A DNA stretch of 64,000 bases, taken from contig NZ_JAYGHM010000038.1 in the NCBI RefSeq assembly GCF_034931125.1, forward strand, positions 8,876-72,875. Direction: 5' to 3'. Positions within the stretch are counted from its first letter, which is position 1. Each line of letters begins with the position of its first letter. Made by a program: the position numbers and the translations under genes. This DNA is from Rivularia sp034931125 (lineage in GTDB: Bacteria; Cyanobacteriota; Cyanobacteriia; Cyanobacteriales; Nostocaceae). Shown here piece by piece: positions 28,068 to 37,178 of this stretch. The notes under the pieces were generated by a model that saw only the letters and a list, made by a program, of their open reading frames with translations, did not search any database and was not told the origin of the DNA.

Positions 28068-29141
28068 ATGGCTGACGCTCATATACGGTTACTTATAGCA
28101 GCCAGCGGAACTGGCGGACATTTATTTCCGGCGATCGCCCTTGCGGAACAATTGCCAGATTATCAAATTGAATGGCTGGGTGTCCCTAACAGGTTAGAAA
28201 CTCAGCTGGTTCCCAAACAGTATAAATTGAATACCATTGAAGTTGAAGGGTTCCAAAAAGGTTTTGGTATTTCTTCATTACTCACCTTGGGTAAACTGTG
28301 TGGTTCAATTCTACAAGTTAGAAAAATTCTATCGCAAGGCAAGTTTGACGGAGTTTTCACAACCGGAGGCTATATTTCTGGTCCTGCGGTAATTGCGGCT
28401 CGTTCTTTGGGCTTACCCGTAATTCTTCACGAATCTAACGCAATACCAGGAAAAGTCACTCGCTTTTTTGGTCCTTGGTGTAATGCGGTAGCTGTTGGAT
28501 TTGAAGCTGCTGCAAAATATTTACCTAAAAACAAAACTATCTATACTAGTACTCCTGTACGTTCGGCATTTCTAGAACCTGAAATTGCAGCATCATTAGA
28601 TTTACCAATTCCTCAAGATGTACCTTTAATTGTGGTTTTCGGTGGTAGTCAAGGAGCAGTTTCTGTAAATAAATTAGTCCGTGAAAGCGCTCCAGCGTGG
28701 TTTAAAGCTGGTGCTTATGTAGTGCATTTGACGGGGGATCAAGACCCAGAAGCGGATAGTCTGAAGCATTCCCAGTATATTTCGCTGCCATTTTACAGCA
28801 ACATGGCCGCGTTGTTACAGCGAGCAAACTTAGCCATCAGTCGTTCCGGTGCGGGTAGCGTTACCGAATTAGCCGTATGCGGTACCCCAGCGATACTGAT
28901 TCCCTATCCTTATGCAGCAGAAGACCATCAAACCTACAATGCTCAAGTATATACAGCAGCCGGAGCCGGGATATTATTTCAGCAGAAAGAATTAACCGTC
29001 GAGAAACTGCAAAATCAAGTTTTGGAATTATTACAATCTCCCGATACATTGCAGGAAATGAGTGCAAAGGCTAAAACGGTAGCGGTTCCCGAAAGTGCTG
29101 AGAAATTAGCGCAATTAGTAAGGGAAGTTGTGGAAAGGTAG
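28068..29141 (+). CDS. murG: UDP-N-acetylglucosamine-N-acetylmuramyl-(pentapeptide) pyrophosphoryl-undecaprenol GlcNAc transferase
   Basis: A 357-residue GT-B glycosyltransferase that adds GlcNAc to lipid I to make lipid II on the cytoplasmic membrane face. It has the MurG loops ASGTGGHLFPAIALAE near the N-terminus, FTTGGYISGPAVIAA, and FGGSQGA at the start of the C-terminal domain. The UDP-GlcNAc site is SRSGAGSVTELAVCG with PYPYAAEDHQTYNA. Length is normal. No other division and cell-wall (dcw) genes are nearby, as is usual in cyanobacteria. Confidence 0.97.
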   Translation: MADAHIRLLIAASGTGGHLFPAIALAEQLPDYQIEWLGVPNRLETQLVPKQYKLNTIEVEGFQKGFGISSLLTLGKLCGSILQVRKILSQGKFDGVFTTGGYISGPAVIAARSLGLPVILHESNAIPGKVTRFFGPWCNAVAVGFEAAAKYLPKNKTIYTSTPVRSAFLEPEIAASLDLPIPQDVPLIVVFGGSQGAVSVNKLVRESAPAWFKAGAYVVHLTGDQDPEADSLKHSQYISLPFYSNMAALLQRANLAISRSGAGSVTELAVCGTPAILIPYPYAAEDHQTYNAQVYTAAGAGILFQQKELTVEKLQNQVLELLQSPDTLQEMSAKAKTVAVPESAEKLAQLVREVVER

Positions 29142-29437
29142 GGGATAGATTGTAAATTTGATTGAGATTTATTTGTGGGTAGGCTTCGGGGCTTGCCCTA
29201 TATTTTTATTTATACTTGCCATAAAATATGTAGCTGTTAGTGGAGCGTAACGCACCATCCTAATACCAATTCAATGCTGCGTTAAATCACTAAATCACCC
29301 GCAGCCTAGAAGGCTGGGGCTACAAATACAAAGCCTACCTTCGTAGGCTAAATTCGGCGTATCTTTATACAGAAACGGTATAACTCATATGACATTTGGT
29401 GGAAATTTTGGTAAATATTCGCTTAAAATTAATTAAT
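29142..29437. repeat. Intergenic palindromic repeats
   Basis: Contains GTAGCTGTTAGTGGAGCGTAACGCACC (29231-29257; parts of this recur near genes in Nostocales). It also has a fold-back GCCTAGAAGGCTGGGGCTAC followed by AAGCCTACCTTCGTAGGCT at about 29308-29349. No gene. Confidence 0.55.
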
Positions 29438-29671
29438 ATGACTCCACAAAAACCGATAAATGTATGGCAATATAAACCTTGGTGGTGTCAACCTTGGTCT
29501 ATCTTACTTACAGGAACAACGCTAATTACTGGAAGCTGGTTATTATTTCACACAGTTTGGTTAACTGTTTTAATATCTATCCCTCTATTAACTTGGATGG
29601 GTTTTTTCCTATTGGTATATCCCAAAGCTTTTAGGGAAAGTCTAATGGATGAAATCGGGAATGGGGAATAG
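29438..29671 (+). CDS. DUF6737 family small membrane protein
   Basis: The frame begins at 29396, but ATG at 29438 (MTPQKPINVWQYKPWWCQPW) is the likely start. It gives 77 residues with two hydrophobic helices: ILLTGTTLITGSWLLF and LTVLISIPLLTWMGFFLLVY. The aromatic N-terminus (VWQYKPWWCQPW) and the YPKAF after helix two are typical of this small cyanobacterial family. The function is unknown. It is convergent with the CBS-domain gene. Confidence 0.78.
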   Translation: MTPQKPINVWQYKPWWCQPWSILLTGTTLITGSWLLFHTVWLTVLISIPLLTWMGFFLLVYPKAFRESLMDEIGNGE

Positions 29672-29755
29672 AGGGAGAGAAGGAGAAGATGGGGAGATGG
29701 GGAGAAATACTAGCTCCTAACTCCTCACCTTTAACCTTTGACCTTTGACCTTAAT

Positions 29756-30820
29756 TTATCGTTTATTTTCTAGTGAACGATAAGCGAAACGCATCGACTG
29801 CAACATTCTTTCTCGCTTTTTACGAGCGATCGCCTGCAAATCGATGGTTTTATCAGTTTCATCAACTATCTCACCAGTTATTACTTCTAATACGTCTTCT
29901 AAGGTAATTACACCGGAAACGTTTCCGTATTCATCTACTACTACTGCTAGATGTTCCCGTGCTTCTAAAAAGTTTCTCATCAATCGATCTGCGCGAATTG
30001 TTTCCGGTACAAATCCGACTTTTCGCGTTAATGTGCCAATTTTCTGAGTTTTTCTGCCTTCTACCATTGCTGTCAACAAGTTCTGTTTTAACGCAACACC
30101 AATTACTTCATCAATAGTCTCGTTAATTACAATTATTCTTGTATGCTGTGAAGCGATAATATCTGTTTTGGCTTCCTCAAGAGTTAAGTTACCGCGCAAA
30201 TATGTGAGGATTGTTCGGGGTGTCATTAAATCTGCTGCTGTCAGTTCATTTAACTGAAACACTCGCTGAATCATCTGCGCTTCATCGCGTTCTATTATGC
30301 CTTCCTGGTGAGCAATATCTGCCAACAACATGATTTCTGCTTTATTAGTTGTCGGTTGCTTTTTACCTTTAGTAAAAGGTGCTGTTACATTTTCTAATAC
30401 CCACACTAAAGGGGTAAATATTAGAGTTAACGCAGCAATCGGAAGAGCTATAAATAATGCAATTGGCTCTGCATAGCGTTCGCCAATGGTTTTCGGAACA
30501 ATTTCTGCAAAAATGATAATTAGGAATGTTAATATTCCTGAAAATACACCTAACCAAACGTCTCCTAGTACTGTTCTGGCAATGTTACCTGTAAGAATAC
30601 TACCAACAATATTGAAAACATTATTCAGAACTACAATAGTCGCGATCGGTCGATTCATGTTTTCACGAATCGCCAATAGTGCTATTGCAGATGGGTTTTT
30701 GGACTGCGCTAACTGTCTAACTTTCAGCGTTGAAACTGAAAATAGAGACGCTTCAATTCCAGAACAGACGGCTGAACCTGAAATAACTAAAATAACAACG
30801 AGAATAAGCTGTAACATCAT
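29756..30820 (-). CDS. CNNM/CorC-type transporter-like protein with DUF21 and CBS domains
   Basis: A 354-residue protein. Residues 1-150 are the DUF21 membrane domain with about four helices (SGIEASLFSVSTLKVRQLAQ). They are followed by paired CBS domains from about residue 195 (DLMTPRTILTYLRG) to 320 (VVVDEYGNVSGVITLEDVLE). It lacks the C-terminal CorC_HlyC domain found in longer relatives. The family handles divalent cations, notably magnesium efflux or homeostasis; the older hemolysin label has little support. Convergent with the small DUF6737 gene. Confidence 0.9.
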   Translation of the reverse strand: MMLQLILVVILVISGSAVCSGIEASLFSVSTLKVRQLAQSKNPSAIALLAIRENMNRPIATIVVLNNVFNIVGSILTGNIARTVLGDVWLGVFSGILTFLIIIFAEIVPKTIGERYAEPIALFIALPIAALTLIFTPLVWVLENVTAPFTKGKKQPTTNKAEIMLLADIAHQEGIIERDEAQMIQRVFQLNELTAADLMTPRTILTYLRGNLTLEEAKTDIIASQHTRIIVINETIDEVIGVALKQNLLTAMVEGRKTQKIGTLTRKVGFVPETIRADRLMRNFLEAREHLAVVVDEYGNVSGVITLEDVLEVITGEIVDETDKTIDLQAIARKKRERMLQSMRFAYRSLENKR

Positions 30821-30976
30821 ATTTCCCAGCTATGGGAAGAGTAGTTGAGGTTAATTGTGTTTTAAAAGAAGTACTACAAGCGATGTTGTAGCTAATACAA
30901 CCTCACCTATCTTAAACCCACGTAAGCAAGATATGCTTGTAAGAATATGTGCCAGTCTGTAAGCCAAAGATTGCAT

Positions 30977-31567
30977 TTAATTCGCTACCTGACTGCCGTG
31001 ACTGCGTGGGTCTTCATTGCTACCAGTTGTGGCTTCGGTTGTAGAAAATTGTGAAACTCTACCATTAGCTTGAGCATAAGGTAAAGGAGAACCCGCAATC
31101 AAGGCTTCTAGGTTACTTCCCATTATTGTAAGGGGTTGGTCGCCTATGGTTTCTGCTTTGGCTTGAGCATTTTTATCTAAAAACACAAAATGCGGAATCC
31201 CATCTACTCGATATTGCAGCATTTCTGGTAGCCACTTACTGTTATCTACATTCAGCATCACAAAATTCACATTACCGGCATATTCCTCTTCCAGTGTGGC
31301 GATTTCGGGTGCCATCTTCTGGCAGACAGTACACCAATTAGCGTAAAATTCTATTAAAGATGGTTTTCCATTATTCAAAGCCACTGACAACGGTGTTGAA
31401 TTTCGGTCTAACTCAGTTAAGGAAACTGAATTATTTTCGCTTCGCAGTCCTAAAAACAAAGCTACTGACAAAACAACAGCTACCGTGACAATCAGAAAAT
31501 TTCGGAGTCGCACTCCAAAACTTGATTCTGGCTTTTCTGGGGAATCTAAGGACGAATCCTTACTCAT
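30977..31567 (-). CDS. txlA: Membrane-anchored thioredoxin-like protein (TxlA/HCF164-like)
   Basis: A 196-residue protein with one N-terminal helix (FLIVTVAVVLSVALFLG, about residues 24-40) and a thioredoxin fold. The active site is WCTVC (Cys79-Cys82), and the cis-proline is in GIPHFVFLD. TxlA and plant HCF164 reduce disulfides on the lumen side of thylakoids and help cytochrome assembly. The C-terminal 35 residues are low-complexity Ser/Thr-rich. No cytochrome maturation genes are adjacent. Confidence 0.9.
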   Translation of the reverse strand: MSKDSSLDSPEKPESSFGVRLRNFLIVTVAVVLSVALFLGLRSENNSVSLTELDRNSTPLSVALNNGKPSLIEFYANWCTVCQKMAPEIATLEEEYAGNVNFVMLNVDNSKWLPEMLQYRVDGIPHFVFLDKNAQAKAETIGDQPLTIMGSNLEALIAGSPLPYAQANGRVSQFSTTEATTGSNEDPRSHGSQVAN

Positions 31568-31800
31568 AACAAAGGTTTATAAAAACTTAACAAATCATTT
31601 CATTTTAAGTTTAACCCTCTACTTCCATTTATTAGACCTGTTTCAAAAATAAAAACGCTCAAAGATGGGGGGTGGGGGGATAGGGAGCGAGTAGAGAGTA
31701 ATGATTAGGGAACGGACGTTTGAGCAGTCTCACAATAATAAATAGTCTGATGATGAGAAATAACAAACTCACTACTTACGACTTGCTACTTGCTATTCAT

Positions 31801-31867
31801 TCTTCACTCCCCCAATCCAAAATCCATTAGCGCAGCGTGTCCGCAAGGACATAATCTAAAATCCAAA
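31801..31867. repeat. Intergenic ATCCAAAATC-type repeat
   Basis: One copy of a repeat with two CCAAAATCC-type arms around GCGCAGCGTGTCCGCAAGGAC. Related copies lie at about 40764-40830 and 54240-54302. Here it overlaps the false upstream extension of the ferredoxin frame. Confidence 0.6.
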
Positions 31868-32272
31868 ATGAAAAAACGAGTCACCATTACCTTTCCCAAG
31901 CGTACTGTCCAAATGCCTGTTACCTACCGACTGGCTAAAGATTTTAATGTTGCTGCAAATATTATCCGCGCTGCTGTTGCTCCCAACCAAATCGGTAAAC
32001 TAGTGGTGGAATTATCTGGAGATATTGACCAATTAGATGCAGCTATCGAATGGATGCGGGAGCAAAGTATTAGTGTTTCCCTCAGTTTAGGAGAAATTGT
32101 CATTGATGAACAAGCCTGCGTCCATTGTGGGTTGTGTACTGGGGTTTGTCCGACACAAGCACTTACTCTCGATCCTCAAAGCTTTAAGCTCAACTTTACT
32201 CGTTCTCGCTGTATTGTTTGCGAGCAGTGTATTCCGACTTGTCCGGTGAATGCAATTTCGACAAATTTATAA
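31868..32272 (+). CDS. NIL domain 4Fe-4S ferredoxin-like protein
   Basis: The frame is open from 31790, but ATG at 31868 (MKKRVTITFPKRTVQMPV) is the sensible start; the upstream part is a common intergenic repeat. It gives 134 residues: an N-terminal NIL domain (about 1-75) and two 4Fe-4S clusters, CVHCGLCTGVCP and CIVCEQCIPTCP. NIL domains accompany methionine transporters and some ferredoxins in sulfur metabolism. The electron-transfer partner is unknown. The preferred start has no strong Shine-Dalgarno sequence. Confidence 0.88.
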   Translation: MKKRVTITFPKRTVQMPVTYRLAKDFNVAANIIRAAVAPNQIGKLVVELSGDIDQLDAAIEWMREQSISVSLSLGEIVIDEQACVHCGLCTGVCPTQALTLDPQSFKLNFTRSRCIVCEQCIPTCPVNAISTNL

Positions 32273-32766
32273 TTTAATTATTTCATTTCATAACTAGCAT
32301 TGTTGGCGGAAGTCATCTTTTTAGTCTATTCCCTATTCTCTATTCCATAGACTATAGAACTTACGCATTGACAGAAAATACAAAATATGAATTATGAAAA
32401 AACTACATTTATCGTAGGGGTTTAGCAGTGCTAAACCCCTACATATGACTATATACTCATAAACTATCAAAACTTGAAATGACCTCTAATCGTGAATGCA
32501 CACCATAATTAATTTGTACAGTGCGTAAGTCCTAGACTAATAAATTTAGAGATATATTTTCAAATATTAATAATATTTAAAAGTTAATTATAAATATTCC
32601 TTCAAAATATTTATTAATTAGATATACGCCAAAATACTTTTTCTGATAATCTATTCCTTAAGATTGATTTTTAATTAAAAAATATCAAACTTAATAGACT
32701 TTAACCAGATGTTAATATTTAATAATCTGTATGAAGTACAACATTATTTCTATTATTTGAGGTGCT
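32273..32766. other. Intergenic region containing one MITE
   Basis: 494 bp between two same-strand genes. The left part carries the element described at 32355-32534. The right part (32535-32766) is extremely AT-rich and probably holds the CHAD gene promoter. A GAGGTG before ATG at 32767 is a plausible ribosome-binding site. Confidence 0.5.
32355..32534. mobile_element. MITE-like element (about 180 bp) with probable target duplication
   Basis: The ends are TAGAACTTACGCA and TGCGTAAGTCCTA, inverted repeats with one mismatch, of the same family as at 12954. GACTA lies directly outside both ends (32350-32354 and 32535-32539), which fits a 5-bp target-site duplication. The interior, TCGTAGGGGTTTAGCAGTGCTAAACCCCTAC, contains a second fold-back. 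No frame. Confidence 0.75.
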
Positions 32767-33798
32767 ATGACATTAGCTACAAAACCAACAGTTAAAACTC
32801 TCGCTGAATACACTTACAGCGCCATTGAAAAGCATTTTCACAAAACTTGGAAGTGGGAGAAAGCCGTTAAAAACGATAAAGATGCCGAGGCTTTGCATCA
32901 AATGCGGGTTGGTATGCGTCGTTTGCGTACTACTGTCACCAGATTTAATTCTATCGTCGATTTCCCCGAATCAGCGAACGATAAAAACATCGGAAAAATT
33001 GCCCGTTGTCTTGGTTCGTTAAGAGATTTGGATGTGTTAAAAGAAACTTTTAAAACTACATATCAACCACAATTACCCAAAAAAGAAAGAGCAATTTTAG
33101 ATGATGTAATTGACGCTTTAGAAGAACAACGTTTAGAAGCGGCGATGAATGTCAAATCATTATTCAAAAGCGAACGTTACAAATCTTTAAAAAACGGATT
33201 AAAAGAATGGTTGGAGAAACCAAGTTATCATCCATTAGCAAATTTAACAATCCAGCAAGTTTTACCAGATTTACTTTTACCGGAAATTAGTTACTTTTTT
33301 ATGCATCCGGGTTGGTTAATTGGAACTCAAGTAGAAGAAAATAAAGTTGTTGTTTCTAAAGACTTTGATGAGAAAAAAATAGATAAACAGATATTAATAA
33401 AAGGAGAAGACTTACACGATTTACGCAAGCAAGCGAAAAGACTACGTTATCTGATGGAATTGTTTACCGATTTGTATGGTGAAGGATATGCAAACTGTCT
33501 TGAACAAGTCAAAAATATTCAAGAAGTTTTGGGTTCTATGCAAGATAGCGTTGTTTTAGATGAATGGTTGCAAGATGTGCTGGGATCAAAAATTAGTAAA
33601 GAGCTTCCGACTTTAGCAACTTTACTTACGAAAAATCGTTATGATTTGTGGCAACAATGGCAATCTTTACAGCAACGATATCTGAAACTTGAGACAAGAC
33701 TTGAATTTCACTTAATAATTCTGCATCCTGATGTGAAGGGATGGGGAGATAATAAGGCAAAGAAACAAGCACAAGAGAAAAATTTCATTGAAGACTAG
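32767..33798 (+). CDS. CHAD domain protein
   Basis: A 343-residue helical protein of the CHAD family (conserved histidine alpha-helical domain). Conserved features: ALHQMRVGMRRLRTTVTRF near residue 43, GSLRDLDVLKETF, and the repeat half DLHDLRKQAKRLRYLMELF near residue 220 with LGSMQDSVVLDEWL. The positively charged helical bundles bind polyphosphate in characterised members. No CYTH domain is fused and no polyphosphate gene is next to it. Cytoplasmic. Confidence 0.92.
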   Translation: MTLATKPTVKTLAEYTYSAIEKHFHKTWKWEKAVKNDKDAEALHQMRVGMRRLRTTVTRFNSIVDFPESANDKNIGKIARCLGSLRDLDVLKETFKTTYQPQLPKKERAILDDVIDALEEQRLEAAMNVKSLFKSERYKSLKNGLKEWLEKPSYHPLANLTIQQVLPDLLLPEISYFFMHPGWLIGTQVEENKVVVSKDFDEKKIDKQILIKGEDLHDLRKQAKRLRYLMELFTDLYGEGYANCLEQVKNIQEVLGSMQDSVVLDEWLQDVLGSKISKELPTLATLLTKNRYDLWQQWQSLQQRYLKLETRLEFHLIILHPDVKGWGDNKAKKQAQEKNFIED

Positions 33799-33982
33799 GT
33801 TCGGGTTTTACGAAGACTACTAATTTGTGTATAGAACCCGGAAATCGGCTCACACTACTGGGGTCGATTTTCGTTCCGGTTTAGCTTTGATGTCGTCAAA
33901 TATCCAAATATAGCTAAAGCAAAACACGCTCCTATTAATGGAACGTGTAATTTTGTCTATTGTTGATATAATTTGCTCAAAG

Positions 33983-34056
33983 GGCGACCGATGGGACTTG
34001 AACCCACGAATGGAGATACCACAAACCTCTGCCTTAACCACTTGGCTACGATCGCC
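33983..34056 (-). tRNA. trnH-GTG: tRNA-His (GTG)
   Basis: Reverse-strand sequence folds as a complete cloverleaf. The acceptor is GCGATCG with CGGTCGC, with the His-specific extra G(-1) opposite C73. The D-stem is GCC/GGC, the anticodon stem GAGGT/ATCTC, and the loop TTGTGGT with anticodon GTG. The variable loop is CATTC and the T-arm GTGGG TTCAAGT CCCAT. The 3' CCA is not encoded. Confidence 0.95.
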
Positions 34057-34177
34057 ATATTTTCTTTCTTTAACTAGTATAACAAATTTAGAATGAATTT
34101 ATCAAGCATTTTTTCGGAACGGACTCAGATAATCTACAGTCTAAGAATCAAATAGTTAATTATTATATCAGGAGATA

Positions 34178-34558
34178 ATGAAAATTGTAAGTATTGTTGC
34201 ATATGCCGGAACTGCTGCGCTGATTGCACTAGGTATAGCAATGGCAAGTACAAACCCATCACGAACCGAGTACGAAGAGTACGCTGCTCAAAGGTTAAAC
34301 GAGTATATAAAAGAACAAGGCTGTAGTAAAACTCCAAAGCTATTAGATAATTTAATCAAATTCGACTGTAAAAAACTGATCGATTCATTCAATCCACAGA
34401 TTAAGCAGGTAATTAATGCATCGACCCAACAACATGATTATTTACTGTTCAGCGTTTACGAGACTGATTTGCAAATAAACTCTCTTATACCTTCATATAA
34501 ATTCGAGACTGTAGCGGCTTTTGATAATTTCTTTACTTATAAAGCGGAAAAACAATAG
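34178..34558 (+). CDS. DUF4359 family protein
   Basis: A 126-residue protein with an N-terminal hydrophobic segment (IVSIVAYAGTAALIALGIAMA) that may be a signal peptide or anchor. A small conserved domain follows: NPSRTEYEEYAAQRLNEY, two cysteines in EQGCSK and KFDCKK, and a C-terminal DYLLFSVYETDL. These match DUF4359, known mainly from cyanobacteria. The function is unknown. A GGAGATA lies just upstream of the ATG. Confidence 0.85.
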   Translation: MKIVSIVAYAGTAALIALGIAMASTNPSRTEYEEYAAQRLNEYIKEQGCSKTPKLLDNLIKFDCKKLIDSFNPQIKQVINASTQQHDYLLFSVYETDLQINSLIPSYKFETVAAFDNFFTYKAEKQ

Positions 34559-34660
34559 TTAAGGATGGGGGTTTGGGGATTGGGAATGGGGAATGGGGAA
34601 TTGGGAATTGGGAATTGGGAATACTTATATTTAAGAATTCCTTTTAAAAAGTGCCGATAT
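34559..34660. repeat. Tandem GGGAATTGGGAAT repeats
   Basis: A run of 7-8 bp units, variants of GGGAATTG/GGGGAATG, between the DUF4359 and kinase genes. Same type as the arrays beside the gaps. Confidence 0.8.
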
Positions 34661-34664
34661 AAGA

Positions 34665-36065
34665 ATGAGTTACTGTACGAATACTAACTGCTTGTCTCCG
34701 CAAAACAATGATACGGCTAATTTTTGTATGAATTGCGGTAAACAGCTTCTACTCAAAGACCGCTATCGTCCCCTTGATCTCATCGGACATGGTGGCTTTG
34801 GTAGAACTTTTTTAGCTGCGGATGAGTACCTCCCTTCCAAAGCTAAATGCGTTATTAAACAACTTTATTTTTCTCAAGCAGAACCAAATCATTTCAATCC
34901 GAAGGTCGCAGAGTTATTTTGTCAAGAAGCCATTCGTTTGGACGATTTGGGAGAACACCCACAGATACCGCAACTTCTGGCACATTTTGAACAAGACGAG
35001 CAACTTTATTTGGTGCAAGAATGGGTTGCGGGAAATTCGTTGATGCAAGAAATTCAACAACAAGGAGTTTTCCGAGAATCTCAAATTAAACAATTGCTGC
35101 AAGAACTATTACCAGTACTGCAATTTATCCATTCACGAAACATAATTCATCGGGATATCAAACCAGCGAATATTATGCGGAGATATTCTGAGAAAACACA
35201 CACTAAAGCATCAAATTCCAATTCCAATCTGGTTTTAATTGATTTCGGGATTGCCAAACATCTTAGTAACACTAAATTGCAGGAGACAGGTACAAAAATT
35301 GGAACTCCAGAATATATGCCTCCCGAACAACTGCGAGGTAAAGTATTTCCAGCTAGCGATATTTACAGTTTGGGAGTGACCTGTATTTATTTATTGACTG
35401 GTATTTCCCCCTTTGACTTGTTTGATATTTCTTGCGATCGCTGGGTATGGCGAGATTATTTACTACCAGAAAATCAAGTCGGTACGCATTTGGGGAAGAT
35501 TTTGGATCGAATGCTGCAAAATTCCCTTCCACAGCGCTACAAACAAGCAAATGATGTTTTGCAAGCACTATCGCATCAGCCTGTATCGCTACAAAACTTC
35601 GACATTTCAGCCTCTGATAGTGAAAATGAAAAGCCGGAAATTGACTATACTCAGCTACGGGATTTACTTAAAAAAGGAAAATGGCAAGAAGCAGATACAG
35701 AAACTTGGAAAATTATGTGTCTTTCTCTGTCAAAGCCAATCGGTAGTTATTTGTTTAAAGGTGATATTGAAAAATTACCCGATGATGATTTACAAATAAT
35801 TGATCAATTGTGGACAAGATATAGTAGAGGACGCTTTGGCTTCAGCGTACAAAAAGAAATATATGACGGTGTAGAGAGGGATTACGTTAAATTTTGCGCT
35901 GTTGTTGGCTGGTCAATGTATAACTCTCATTCAGCCGGTTCCGATTATTATTTTAATTTAAAAGCACCTATGGGACATTTACCGACACGAATTTGGATGG
36001 GTGGTTCTCAATGGTGGCGACACGCGAATACATTTGCTGCTAAATTGGAGCAGCTTGTTAATTGA
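34665..36065 (+). CDS. Serine/threonine protein kinase with zinc ribbon and GUN4 domain
   Basis: A 466-residue fusion. Residues 1-30 form a zinc ribbon (Cys4, Cys9, Cys21, Cys24). The kinase domain (about 33-300) has GHGGFGRTF, Lys65 in VIKQL, HRDIKPANI at 162-170, DFG in LIDFGIAKH and the PPE substrate loop. Residues about 330-466 form a GUN4 domain (LRDLLKKGKWQEADTETW and GRFGFSVQKEIY). Stand-alone GUN4 binds porphyrins and stimulates Mg-chelatase; here it may sense a tetrapyrrole to control the kinase, an inference from domain order. Such fusions are typical of cyanobacteria. Confidence 0.93.
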   Translation: MSYCTNTNCLSPQNNDTANFCMNCGKQLLLKDRYRPLDLIGHGGFGRTFLAADEYLPSKAKCVIKQLYFSQAEPNHFNPKVAELFCQEAIRLDDLGEHPQIPQLLAHFEQDEQLYLVQEWVAGNSLMQEIQQQGVFRESQIKQLLQELLPVLQFIHSRNIIHRDIKPANIMRRYSEKTHTKASNSNSNLVLIDFGIAKHLSNTKLQETGTKIGTPEYMPPEQLRGKVFPASDIYSLGVTCIYLLTGISPFDLFDISCDRWVWRDYLLPENQVGTHLGKILDRMLQNSLPQRYKQANDVLQALSHQPVSLQNFDISASDSENEKPEIDYTQLRDLLKKGKWQEADTETWKIMCLSLSKPIGSYLFKGDIEKLPDDDLQIIDQLWTRYSRGRFGFSVQKEIYDGVERDYVKFCAVVGWSMYNSHSAGSDYYFNLKAPMGHLPTRIWMGGSQWWRHANTFAAKLEQLVN

Positions 36066-36087
36066 TATTTTAACGCATTTAATTTTC

Positions 36088-36930
36088 CTATTCCTTAACA
36101 AACTTACCCCGCGCTTGCTGAGTCGAATGCAAGATTTGCTCTAAACTTATCCAATCTTCCCGTTCAATCAAATTAACTAATTCATCAAGATTCGAGCGAT
36201 ATTTTTGCAGCGACATTAGCAAAGCTTCTCGATTGTATTTTGCCATCATTACGCCCAATTCCGGATTCCCCCCACCGACACGAGATGTATCGCGAAAGCC
36301 GGAACTAGCAAATTTTTGAGCTAGCTGATGGACTTGAGCATCCAGTTCTTTTTCGCAAGTTCCAATTAAGCAAGCACTTACCATAACTGGTAAATGAGAA
36401 ATCAAGCTAACTGCTTTATCGTGTTCTTCTGGGGAACAATAGTGAATATTCACCCCAAGTTGACCGATCAGATTTTCGACAACTGCGATCGCGCTGGCAG
36501 TCGTTGTACTCACAGGTGTAAGTACGTAGGGTTTATCGGTAAATAAATTTGTACGTGCAGCTTCTATACCTGAATCATTACTACCTGCCATTGGATGTCC
36601 TCCGACAAAATTTTTCCATACAGGCGAAATTGCGTTCACAATCGGGGTTTTCACTGAACCAACATCAGTTATTACACAAGAACTTGGCAAATAAGCAATC
36701 AATTGCTCAAGTGTGGGAATAATAAATCCTAGAGGTGTACAAATAAATACTACTTCTGCTGTCGATAGCAAGCTCATATTAGTTGACGCTTGGGAAACAA
36801 CGTTCATAGAAATTGCCCTTTGAATAGTTGACTCGCGACGACTAATTCCTAAAACGTGATGTCCTTGCTTTTTGAAGTCTAAACCCAAAGAACCACCGAT
36901 TAATCCCAGACCAATAATGCCGATTATCAT
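36088..36930 (-). CDS. tyrA: Prephenate/arogenate dehydrogenase
   Basis: A 280-residue NAD(P)-dependent dehydrogenase of tyrosine synthesis. The nucleotide-binding motif is IGLGLIGGSLG at the N-terminus with FKKQGHHVLGISRRE after it. Typical TyrA motifs are TDVGSVKTPIV, GGHPMAGS with the catalytic His, and SHLPVMVSACL. Cyanobacterial members usually use L-arogenate and NADP; the sequence does not decide this for certain. It produces tyrosine or 4-hydroxyphenylpyruvate, which also feeds hppD at 42126. Convergent with the kinase-GUN4 gene (22 bp gap). Confidence 0.93.
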   Translation of the reverse strand: MIIGIIGLGLIGGSLGLDFKKQGHHVLGISRRESTIQRAISMNVVSQASTNMSLLSTAEVVFICTPLGFIIPTLEQLIAYLPSSCVITDVGSVKTPIVNAISPVWKNFVGGHPMAGSNDSGIEAARTNLFTDKPYVLTPVSTTTASAIAVVENLIGQLGVNIHYCSPEEHDKAVSLISHLPVMVSACLIGTCEKELDAQVHQLAQKFASSGFRDTSRVGGGNPELGVMMAKYNREALLMSLQKYRSNLDELVNLIEREDWISLEQILHSTQQARGKFVKE

Positions 36931-37178
36931 ACTTAATTTTAGATTTTAAATTTTAGATTTTGGATTAGGAGTTAGTACCACCGGAGTCATTAATCAGTGT
37001 CATCAGTGTCATCCATTTAATCAGTGTTCGGAGTTAGGAGTTTAATTCCCAATGCCCAATTACCAATTACCAATTACCAATTACCAATTACCAATTACCA
37101 ATTCCCATTCCCAATTCTAGATATTACTTAATTTCAGCATAAATTACCAAATATTAAATAAAATCAGAGGTAGCATCG
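36931..37178. repeat. Tandem AATTACC repeats and shared intergenic sequence
   Basis: The array is CCAATTA units at about 37050-37100. Before it lies a segment, ACCACCGGAGTCATTAATC...CCATTTAATCAGTGTTCGGAGT (about 36977-37030), that recurs at about 40850-40905 with minor changes. No gene. Confidence 0.75.

Noticed and set aside
29756..30820. Calling the DUF21/CBS protein a hemolysin
   Set aside because: The name is historical. The domains point to a cation-handling membrane protein and the CorC_HlyC domain is absent.
37050..37100. Possible CRISPR array
   Set aside because: The units are contiguous 7-8 bp tandem repeats without spacers. The same holds for the arrays at 38746, 43500 and 50946.
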